Notes under the pieces: generated by a model | What the model was told of the DNA's origin: nothing | Databases searched by the model: none | What the model saw: only the letters and a program-made list of their open reading frames with translations | Part shown: piece after piece, positions 49,202-56,236 of the stretch | How positions within the stretch are numbered: the stretch's first letter is position 1 | Layout of the letters: every line of letters begins with the position of its first letter | Origin: Bin87 sp963668585 | GTDB lineage: Bacteria > Chloroflexota > Dehalococcoidia > Lucifugimonadales > UBA3495 | Assembly (NCBI GenBank): GCA_963668585.1 | Contig: OY764869.1 | Coordinates: 806,001-870,000 of the forward strand | DNA length: 64,000 nucleotides | Direction of reading: 5' to 3' | Position numbers and translations under genes: made by a program

Positions 49202-51025
49202 TTAACGGGCTACTTTGGCATACTCCAAGTGGCCGAACACGCCGGTCAGGCTGCCGAACTTGTACTCCGAAACGTCTTCGGGGTTCACCACCAGGGTCGA
49301 GCGGATGTTAACGATGGGTATGGTGCGATACGTGTCGTAGATGTCATCGCCCATGGCCATGATGAGCCGGTTGCGCTCGGCCTGATCGGTCTCCACCAGC
49401 AGACGCTCGTAGGTCTCATCGTAGAGCGGAGATTCCATGTAGAGCACACCGCCGTTGGGGAGGCCGGTGTCAGGATTCGTCGGCCCGGTGTAGTAGTAGA
49501 TCCGCGCGTTGGCGTTGATCTGCCGGATGGTCTGCCGCACCGGCAGAATGAAGTGGGCGTCGTGGCGGTCCCGGAACGCGTCCAGCGCGCGGGCGAATTC
49601 CACTTCAACCAGCTTGGCGTCGATACCAATGTCCTGGAAGGACTGGGCGACGGTCTGCGCCACTTCAATGGTTTCCGGCAGGCCCGGCAGACTCGACTGG
49701 TACACTTCCATGAAGAATCGGTTCTCGCCGTTGTCGCCGGGGAAGCCGGCTTCGTCCAGCAGTTCCTTGGCGCGTTCCGGATCATAGCCGTACTTCTCGT
49801 CGAACTCGTCGGCCCAGCGCGGGTTCCAGCCTTCCAGCGAGTCGTGGAAGATGGTGTTGTACAACGGCTCGCCCCGGCCCTTGAACAGCTCGTTGATGAT
49901 CTGCTCGCGGTTGATGGCCCGGTTCAGAGCCTCGCGCACCAGGTTCCCGGTTTCGCCGGGCGCGTTCCACGGCTCGGTGTCCGGGTTCCAGTTCACCTCG
50001 CTGGCGTAGTACTGACCCAGCGGAAGAATGGTGAGGCCGACGGATGGCAGCGGGCTTTCAAAGACTTCCATGCCTTCGTCTATAGCCTGCTGGTGCAGCA
50101 CCTTGGGCACGTCCACCATGTTGGCTTCGCCGGTGAGCAGCATGGCCAGCCGGGTCAGGTCCTCCGGCGCCGTGGTGATCCGTAGGCGCTCGAACTCAGG
50201 GTTCACCCGCCAGTGCTCGTAGGGTACCGCTTCATACTCGGTGTATTCCTTCAACTCACGCTCGACGAACTGGTAGCCGCCGGTGCCGGCGGGGCTGCTC
50301 TCGAACATGGCGTCGCCCTCGGCCTCGTACTGAGCCGCGCTGCGGACAGCGGCGCAGGGCACCACCAGGATGTTGAACCACCAGTCGGCCACGTCAACCT
50401 GCGGTTGGGCCAGGTTCATCGTGAACGTGTAGTCGTCGATGACCTCCATTGCGCCGCTGGCGATCATCTCCGACATGGAGTCGGTGCCCATGAACCGCTT
50501 GAGCGGGGCCTTGCAGCCGGCCAGCGGGTCCGACATCTGCTGGTCGATGGTGAGAATCACATCCTTTACGGTGAACTCGCCCCAGCCGTGGTGCATCTCC
50601 ACCCCCTCCTGGAGCCGGAAGGTGTACACGCTGGCGTCGGGGCTCACGTCCCATTCCCTGGCCAGTTGCGGCAGGATGGTGGAGACACCCGTTTCCGGAG
50701 AGATGGTGGTGAGGTTCTCCCACATCGGCCGGAAGGGAAGATGTCCGCTGCTGGTTGCGAGCCACGGCAGGTAGGTGTCCTGCGGCAGCGGCGTCACCGC
50801 CAGGTGGAGATAGGTGCCCTCAGTGGCCATGGCCGGCATGGCGGTGGCTTCCGGAGCGGCGGTGGCGGCCGCCGCCGGCGCATCGGTAGCGGCCGGCGCG
50901 ACGGGCGCGGCGCTCTCCTGCTGCGGTTCGGCAGAATCGCCGCAGGCCGCTGCCAGGAAGGCAAGCAAAACAGTCAACAGGGACAACAGGACGACATGAG
51001 GCAGATTGCGAATCCGATGAATCAT
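49202..51025 (-). CDS. ABC transporter solute-binding lipoprotein, family 5 (copy 1)
   Basis: A 607-residue extracytoplasmic binding protein of the DppA/OppA type. A lipobox LAAAC (Cys28) is followed by a low-complexity Ala/Pro linker, and then SBP_bac_5 segments such as PQLAREWDVSPDASVYTFRLQEG, LTIDQQM, and WNPRWADEFDEKYGYDPERA. The start is the ATG after GGAGGTG. It is a close paralogue of the next gene upstream and sits in front of the two permease genes. Confidence 0.93.
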   Translation of the reverse strand: MIHRIRNLPHVVLLSLLTVLLAFLAAACGDSAEPQQESAAPVAPAATDAPAAAATAAPEATAMPAMATEGTYLHLAVTPLPQDTYLPWLATSSGHLPFRPMWENLTTISPETGVSTILPQLAREWDVSPDASVYTFRLQEGVEMHHGWGEFTVKDVILTIDQQMSDPLAGCKAPLKRFMGTDSMSEMIASGAMEVIDDYTFTMNLAQPQVDVADWWFNILVVPCAAVRSAAQYEAEGDAMFESSPAGTGGYQFVERELKEYTEYEAVPYEHWRVNPEFERLRITTAPEDLTRLAMLLTGEANMVDVPKVLHQQAIDEGMEVFESPLPSVGLTILPLGQYYASEVNWNPDTEPWNAPGETGNLVREALNRAINREQIINELFKGRGEPLYNTIFHDSLEGWNPRWADEFDEKYGYDPERAKELLDEAGFPGDNGENRFFMEVYQSSLPGLPETIEVAQTVAQSFQDIGIDAKLVEVEFARALDAFRDRHDAHFILPVRQTIRQINANARIYYYTGPTNPDTGLPNGGVLYMESPLYDETYERLLVETDQAERNRLIMAMGDDIYDTYRTIPIVNIRSTLVVNPEDVSEYKFGSLTGVFGHLEYAKVAR

Positions 51026-51073
51026 AGCGCTGACACCTCCGTGTTGAACGTCGTTTGCCGACGGGGTCGCCAA

Positions 51074-51102
51074 ACATTAGCATTCGGGAATTGCAATGTC
51101 AA
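51074..51102 (-). promoter_or_regulatory. promoter of solute-binding protein copy 1, TTGACA-N17-TAATGT
   Basis: On the minus strand: -35 TTGACA (51097-51102), spacer 17, -10 TAATGT (51074-51079). The surrounding ATAATTGACAT-GCAAT is shared with the promoter of copy 2. Confidence 0.7.
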
Positions 51103-51242
51103 TTATTGCATTTCCAAATACTATGGGAGTTCTGAGTTCGCTGTTTCTTGTGGTCAAACGGCGGCAATCCTGTCGTATCGGCCGTGATGCCGCCGTTTCC
51201 CGCCACCTGACCGGGTCGCGCCTGCGCAGCGCGGTCACAGCT

Positions 51243-51270
51243 GGAGGGGCGCAGAATGTCGCGCCCCTCC
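51243..51270. repeat. 28-bp palindrome, family B-like
   Basis: GGAGGGGCGC / GCGCCCCTCC arms. It begins 22 nt past the stop of solute-binding protein copy 2, the same distance as at copy 1. Confidence 0.85.
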
Positions 51271-51291
51271 GCAGGGACCCAAAACCGGGTG

Positions 51292-53112
51292 CTACCGGGT
51301 TGCCTTCGCGTACTCCAGGTGGCCAAACACGCCGGTCAGGCTGCCGAACTTGTACTCGGCGACTTCGTCCGGGTTGGCCACCAGGGTGGAGCGGATGTTC
51401 ACGATGGGAATCGTCCGATACGTGTCGTAGATGTCATCGCCCATGCTCTGCGCCAGGCGGTTCCGTTCCGCGGGGTCCGTTTCCTCCAGCAGCGCTTCGT
51501 AAACATCGTCGTAGAGTTGGCTTTCGATGTACGCGACGCCGCCGTTGGGAAGTCCGGTGTCAGGATTCGTCGGGCCGGTGTAGTAGTAGATCCGCGCGTT
51601 GGCGTTGATCGTCCGGATGGTCTGGCGCACCGGCAGCGCGAAGTGGGCGTCATGCAGGTCCCGGAAGGCGTCCAGCGCACGGGCAAACTCCACCTCCACC
51701 AACTTTACGTCAATCCCAATGTCCTCAAAGGACTGGGCCACGGTCTGCGCAACCTCAATGGTTTCGGGCAACCCCGGAAGGCTGGACTGCCACACTTCCA
51801 TGTAGAAGCGGTCCTGCCCGTTGTCGCCGGGGAAACCGGCCTGGTCCAGCAACTGCTTGGACAGTTCCGGGTCGTAGCCGTACTTGTCATCGAACTCTTC
51901 GGCCCAGCGCGGGTTCCAGCCTTCCAGCGAGTCGTGGAAGATGGTGTTGTACATGGGCTCGCCCCGTCCCTTGAAAAGCTCGTTGATGATCTTCTCGCGG
52001 TCTATGGCCCGGTTCAAGGCCTCGCGCACCAGGTTCCCGGTTTCGCCGGGAGCCGTCCACGGCTCGGTGTCGGGGCTCCAGTTAGCCTCGCTCACGTAAT
52101 ACTGGCCAAAGGGCACGATGGTAAGGCCAACGGAGGGCAACGGGCTTTCGAAAATCTCCATTCCTTCGTCAATGGCCTGCTGGTGCAGCACCTTGGGCAC
52201 GTCCACCATGTTGGCCTCGCCCGTCAGCAGCATGGCCAAACGAGTCAGGTCCTCCGGCGCCGTGGTGATCCGCAGGCGCTGGAACTCAGGGTTCACCCGC
52301 CAGTGGTCAAAGGGCACCGCTTCATACTCGGTGTATTCCTTCAACTCACGTTCCACGAACTGGTAGCCGCCGGTGCCGGCGGGCCCGCTCTCGAACATGG
52401 CGTCGCCCTCGGCTTCGTGTTGGGCCGAACTGCGCACGGCGGCGCAGGGGATGACCAGGATGTTGAACCACCAGGAGGCCACGTCCACCTGCGGCTGCGC
52501 CAGATTCATCTTGAAGGTGTAATCGTCAATCACCTCCATGTTTCCGGCTGCGATCATCTCCGACATGGAATCCGCGCCCATGAAGCGCTTCAGGGGAGAC
52601 TTGCAGCCGGCCAGCGGGTCGGACATCTGCTGGTCAATGGTGAGGATCACATCCTTCACGGTGAAATCGCCGTGTCCGAAGTGAAACTGCACCCCCTCCT
52701 GGAGCCGGAAGGTGTACTCGCTGGCATCCGCGCTGATGTCCCACTCCCGGGCGAGTTGCGGATAGACGGTGGAAACGCCGGTGTCCGGGCTAATGGTGGT
52801 CAGGTTTTCCCACATCGGCCGGAAGACCAGGTGTCCGCTGCTGGTGGCAAGCCAGGGATAGAACGTGTCCTGCGGCAGCGGCGTCACCGCCAGATGCAGG
52901 AACGATTCGCTCTCAGCCATGGCCGGCATCGCGGTGGCTTCCGGAGCGGCGGTTGCGGCCCCGCTGGCCGGGGCCTCGGTCGCGGCGGCGGGCGCGGCCG
53001 CCTGCTGCTGCGGTTCGGCAGAATCGCCGCACGCCCAGATGGCGGCGACGGTCATCAAGAGCAAGACGGTGATTACGATGCGCGACAAGCGGATGGCTCT
53101 GATAGCTGCCAT
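51292..53112 (-). CDS. ABC transporter solute-binding lipoprotein, family 5 (copy 2)
   Basis: A 606-residue paralogue of the gene at 49202, nearly identical along most of its length. Cys28 again follows a lipoprotein signal (AAIWAC), with an Ala/Pro/Thr linker. Differences are concentrated in the signal, the linker and scattered residues near the ligand-facing loops. It has a strong AGGAGGTG site and its own promoter, so it can be expressed separately from the permeases. Confidence 0.93.
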   Translation of the reverse strand: MAAIRAIRLSRIVITVLLLMTVAAIWACGDSAEPQQQAAAPAAATEAPASGAATAAPEATAMPAMAESESFLHLAVTPLPQDTFYPWLATSSGHLVFRPMWENLTTISPDTGVSTVYPQLAREWDISADASEYTFRLQEGVQFHFGHGDFTVKDVILTIDQQMSDPLAGCKSPLKRFMGADSMSEMIAAGNMEVIDDYTFKMNLAQPQVDVASWWFNILVIPCAAVRSSAQHEAEGDAMFESGPAGTGGYQFVERELKEYTEYEAVPFDHWRVNPEFQRLRITTAPEDLTRLAMLLTGEANMVDVPKVLHQQAIDEGMEIFESPLPSVGLTIVPFGQYYVSEANWSPDTEPWTAPGETGNLVREALNRAIDREKIINELFKGRGEPMYNTIFHDSLEGWNPRWAEEFDDKYGYDPELSKQLLDQAGFPGDNGQDRFYMEVWQSSLPGLPETIEVAQTVAQSFEDIGIDVKLVEVEFARALDAFRDLHDAHFALPVRQTIRTINANARIYYYTGPTNPDTGLPNGGVAYIESQLYDDVYEALLEETDPAERNRLAQSMGDDIYDTYRTIPIVNIRSTLVANPDEVAEYKFGSLTGVFGHLEYAKATR

Positions 53113-53182
53113 TTTGTCACCTCCTGTGCTTTGACAACGGTTTACGGAACTCTATTGGGCGGGTGATCCGAATTGCCGACAG

Positions 53183-53211
53183 AAAGTACCATCGGCGGAT
53201 TGCTATGTCAA
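53183..53211 (-). promoter_or_regulatory. promoter of solute-binding protein copy 2, TTGACA-N17-TACTTT
   Basis: On the minus strand: -35 TTGACA (53206-53211), spacer 17, -10 TACTTT (53183-53188), 71 nt upstream of the start. Confidence 0.65.
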
Positions 53212-53448
53212 TTATCGATTACCCCGATAGCAGCATGGCGTCAGGGCTACGCCATATCTCCGCATTGTTCGTTGCAGATGCGTTCTATACCTACGCTTAT
53301 CGTCTTATAATGCAGGCAGAATGCGGTTTAATACTCATCCAATGAAGGATCTCCGCCACCGCAGCCGCATTGCCCGGCAATTGCCAACCGGCCAAGCGCA
53401 AACTGCAGGGCCATTCGATCATTGACCACAGTTGAGGCAGTCCGCCTC

Positions 53449-53561
53449 TGAAAACCACACGTCGTTCCTGCAAAAGCAGGAACCCAGTAAAGCCTCAGCA
53501 ACAGTAGCGTTGGCATCATCTTGAACTTTCTGGATTCCCACTGTCGCGCCAATAACGGAAA
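53449..53561 (+). repeat. 113-bp family-D direct repeat, left copy
   Basis: Runs from TGAAAACCACACG to AATAACGGAAA. About 88% identical, without gaps, to 54614-54726. It contains the hairpin GTTCCTGC / GCAGGAAC. Confidence 0.85.
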
Positions 53562-53580
53562 GCGCGAACAGGCCCCCAGC

Positions 53581-53611
53581 CCGCTCATCCTGAGCCTGTC
53601 GAAGGAACAGC
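53581..53611. repeat. family-C repeat unit
   Basis: CCGCTCATCCTGAGCCTGTC followed by GAAGGAACAGC. Single unit. Confidence 0.8.
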
Positions 53612-53619
53612 GGAATGAG

Positions 53620-53648
53620 TTGACGGCAGAACCGCCGCACCATACAAT
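53620..53648 (+). promoter_or_regulatory. promoter TTGACG-N17-TACAAT
   Basis: -35 TTGACG (53620-53625), 17-nt spacer, -10 TACAAT (53643-53648), 89 nt upstream of the secreted-protein start. Confidence 0.6.
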
Positions 53649-53736
53649 ATCAGTTATAACAATATTATTTATCCGCATAACCGATGGGAATGGTAGATGG
53701 GCGTTCCCATCCACCGATAACAAAAAGGAGGGAACC

Positions 53737-54456
53737 ATGATTCCACCCAATAACCAAACCAACGGAATGAACCCAAGACGCCATCGCGCCCTGAAAATCC
53801 TACGAATCGCAACGATATCGACGGCAGCGCTGGCCCTGGGCATAATCGCCACCGCCTCACTCCGGATACCCACCGCCGACGCCCACGCCGCCGCGCTGGA
53901 CCAAGGCGCAGAGCCGGCACGCCACGCCGTGAGCAACGCGCCACTGCCGCCGGCTGACCACCCGGACAACTCGATGCGGAACGCGGGCAGCCACAGTGGT
54001 AGCGCGTCAGGGTCGTCAACCACCGCCATCAATGAAATCCAACCCTCGCAATCCGACAACCCCGACGCCGCAGTGTACGTGTGGTCCTCCGCCTTGAGAG
54101 TCGGGAAGGCTACCGATGCAATCAACACCTACTTGGGGTACATGCTGGGCGCAACGGCTCAGGGCAACCGCGGCAGTCTGACCGACACCTCGTTCAGCTA
54201 CAAAGATGTGCATTACACGGTTAAGGCAATAATTCTTCAAATTGGCGACCGTGGCTACCGAGAACTGCTTTTCGCAACCGACGTCCGCTTGCCGGACGAC
54301 TTGATTCTGCACATCGGCGACCATCGGTTTGCACTGTCCGACGCGACCATATCGGGAGTCTGGTCAGGGCGCCGGACCTGGAGGGTCGACAGCAATCTGG
54401 GCTGGAGAAACGGGGAAACCGAGTACCTGTCTTTGCACGAACCATTCGAGGGATAG
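53737..54456 (+). CDS. secreted protein with a surface-type beta domain
   Basis: A 239-residue protein with an Arg-rich N-terminus and a hydrophobic signal/anchor segment (residues 22-42), then a Pro/Ser/Ala linker. The C-terminal domain (about 108-235) reads VYVWSSALRVG, TSFSYKDVHYTVKAIILQ, LPDDLILHIGDHRFALSDA and WRVDSNLGWRNGETEYLSL. This pattern recurs in large surface proteins of Chloroflexota, sometimes with fibronectin-III units; here it occurs once. The start has a very strong AAGGAGG site. Long direct repeats flank the gene. Confidence 0.75.
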   Translation: MIPPNNQTNGMNPRRHRALKILRIATISTAALALGIIATASLRIPTADAHAAALDQGAEPARHAVSNAPLPPADHPDNSMRNAGSHSGSASGSSTTAINEIQPSQSDNPDAAVYVWSSALRVGKATDAINTYLGYMLGATAQGNRGSLTDTSFSYKDVHYTVKAIILQIGDRGYRELLFATDVRLPDDLILHIGDHRFALSDATISGVWSGRRTWRVDSNLGWRNGETEYLSLHEPFEG

Positions 54457-54474
54457 CCCAAACCCCGGCAGTCC

Positions 54475-54592
54475 GCCCATCCTGAGCCCGTCGAAGGACG
54501 AGCGGACAATCACACAGCCCGCCCATCCTGACCCCGTCGAAGGACGAGCGGACAATCACGCAGCCCGCCCATCCTAACCCTGCCGAACGATG
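54475..54592. repeat. tandem family-C array, three units of 46 bp
   Basis: Units begin with GCCCATCCT at 54475, 54521 and 54567 and continue with GTCGAAGGACGAGCGGACAA. The third unit is degraded. Confidence 0.85.
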
Positions 54593-54613
54593 ACCCAAGG
54601 CCCGTTCACACGT

Positions 54614-54726
54614 TGAAAACCATACGTCGTTCCTGCGAAAGCAGGAACCCAGCAAAGTCTCGGCAACAGTACCGCTGGCATCATTTTGTACTTTCTGGCT
54701 TCCCATTGTCGCGGGAATAACGGAAA
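54614..54726 (+). repeat. 113-bp family-D direct repeat, right copy
   Basis: Partner of 53449-53561 in the same orientation, 1165 bp apart, flanking the secreted-protein gene. Confidence 0.85.
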
Positions 54727-54760
54727 TGTCAGGCAAATGACGGAAAGTCTGAATAGGCCC

Positions 54761-54868
54761 GCAGCCCGCCTATCCTGACCCCGCAGCCCGCTCATCCTGA
54801 GCCCGTCGAAGAACCAGCGCACGGCAACGTAGCCCGCTCATCCTGAGCCAGTCGAAGGACGAGCGGGC
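54761..54868. repeat. family-C repeat cluster
   Basis: Three partial or complete GCCCGCTCATCCTGAGCC units with GAACCAGCGCACGG and GACGAGCGGG tails. Confidence 0.75.
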
Positions 54869-54948
54869 GGTCCGGCAAGCCCGGATCGTCCGCCTGTCGC
54901 GCGGTCGATTGCCGGCCCGGAAATGCCGTGATCAGGTCGCCGGAGTTG

Positions 54949-54977
54949 TTGACACGCCAAGTTGAATGTGATAATTT
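54949..54977 (+). promoter_or_regulatory. promoter of the respiratory cluster, TTGACA-N17-TAATTT
   Basis: Perfect -35 TTGACA (54949-54954), 17-nt spacer, -10 TAATTT (54972-54977), about 105 nt upstream of the first gene. Confidence 0.7.
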
Positions 54978-55082
54978 TCACCAGCCAAAAACGGGGGTCG
55001 TTTTTTGCAGGCCGCAAAAACCGATAATCCGTGAGGCGCACCATACGCGACAAGCAGTTATAAGCGCAGGTTCAGTAACCAA

Positions 55083-55385
55083 ATGCCGCAAACTGACCCC
55101 AACGCGATGAACGCGATATTCTGGGCCGACGTCAGCCAATGGTTGACCTACCTATGGATTTATTTCCCGCTCATCATCATCTTCGCGTTCAGCATGCTCA
55201 TCGCTCATGGCATGATCCCATCCGGTGTTCAGACCGGCACCTACCCGGCCTTCATGAGCCGTTTGCGCATCCCCATCACGGTCATCGGCCTCGCTGCCCT
55301 GGCCGGCGCCGGGGTCGCCATGTATCTCACCATCGTCCAGACCCCAATCACGTTGCTGAACGTCTGGGATCGGCTTTTCGTATAA
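55083..55385 (+). CDS. small membrane protein at the head of the ACIII-like cluster
   Basis: A 100-residue protein with two membrane helices (about residues 22-43 and 63-85) and a short hydrophilic linker (GVQTGTYPAFMSRLRIP). I do not recognise the family. Its position, first gene after a strong promoter and in front of the cytochrome gene, suggests an accessory or assembly subunit of the respiratory complex. No heme or metal motif is seen. Confidence 0.65.
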   Translation: MPQTDPNAMNAIFWADVSQWLTYLWIYFPLIIIFAFSMLIAHGMIPSGVQTGTYPAFMSRLRIPITVIGLAALAGAGVAMYLTIVQTPITLLNVWDRLFV

Positions 55386-55481
55386 CGACCCGCTGCACAA
55401 CCCCAGGCCACGCCGCAACGTCCCAGGGCTTCTCCGACGTCGCCATCCAGCCATCACCACACGAATTACGATCATCCACCT

Positions 55482-56186
55482 ATGCCGCCTCTGCCGCCAA
55501 CTCGACAACTGATTCCACTGGCCCTGGCAGGGCTGCTGACTACAGCAATCGTAGCCTTCATCGTGGTGGTGCTATTCATGTCATGGTTCTCCAACCCGCC
55601 CTTCGGGTGGGGCAACGCGCCCGATCAGCCCATCGCCTTCCCGCACACGGTTCACGCCGGGGCGGTTGAGGACGGAGGCCACGCCATCCAGTGCGAATTC
55701 TGCCACCGCAACGCCACCACCGGCGCGGCGGCAACCGTCCCCGCCGTGGAAGTCTGCGTCATCTGCCACAAGCAGGTGAATCGCGGAAACGTCTCAGCAA
55801 ACCACATTTCCGATGAGCCCGAACAAGGGAAGATTACGCAAGAATCGCTTATCAACATCCAGCGCGTGCTGGACAAGCACGCCGAGCAGCGCCCCATCGA
55901 CTGGGAACGGGTACACCGGATGCCCGACCACGTCCGATTCGTCCATGAAGCACATCTGCGGTTCCTGACCCAGGGCGAACAGCGTACCGTTACGCTGCCC
56001 GTGGGCGATGAAGCGCCAATGAATCTCCCGGTCCCGGTGCAGGAAGCCTGTTCCGTATGCCACGGTGACGTGGCCCGCATGGAAGAGGTGCAACCCCAGC
56101 AAGGCCAATCTCTCAAGATGGGAACTTGTCTGGACTGCCACCGCCAGAACGACGTTAGCACCGACTGTACCGTGTGTCACAAGTAG
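55482..56186 (+). CDS. actA: pentaheme cytochrome c (ActA-like)
   Basis: A 234-residue multiheme cytochrome. An N-terminal membrane anchor (about residues 10-33) is followed by five CxxCH sites: CEFCH, CVICH, CSVCH, CLDCH and CTVCH, with distal His in FPHTVHAG and FVHEAHL. Five hemes and an anchor match ActA of alternative complex III, which passes electrons out of the complex. It is followed by the molybdopterin-fold subunit, as in act operons. The Qrc complex is a related alternative with six hemes. Confidence 0.85.
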   Translation: MPPLPPTRQLIPLALAGLLTTAIVAFIVVVLFMSWFSNPPFGWGNAPDQPIAFPHTVHAGAVEDGGHAIQCEFCHRNATTGAAATVPAVEVCVICHKQVNRGNVSANHISDEPEQGKITQESLINIQRVLDKHAEQRPIDWERVHRMPDHVRFVHEAHLRFLTQGEQRTVTLPVGDEAPMNLPVPVQEACSVCHGDVARMEEVQPQQGQSLKMGTCLDCHRQNDVSTDCTVCHK

Positions 56187-56236
56187 CCCTCACCCTGACA
56201 ACGGAAACGCTGTAACCAACGGAAGCTCTGTAACCA

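Larger units (their letters stand above)
53113..53736. other. 624-bp repeat- and promoter-rich intergenic region
   Basis: It holds two divergent promoters (53183-53211 minus, 53620-53648 plus), a 113-bp family-D repeat (53449-53561) and a family-C unit (53581-53611). A TATAAT at 53306 has no matching -35. No gene seen. Confidence 0.6.
54457..55082. other. 626-bp repeat array and promoter region
   Basis: No gene. It contains the 46-bp tandem array (54475-54592), the right 113-bp repeat (54614-54726), further family-C units (54761-54868) and the promoter at 54949 for the respiratory cluster. Confidence 0.65.

Noticed and set aside
54475..54868. CRISPR array
   Set aside because: The 46-bp units repeat along their whole length with no variable spacers, and no cas genes are nearby.
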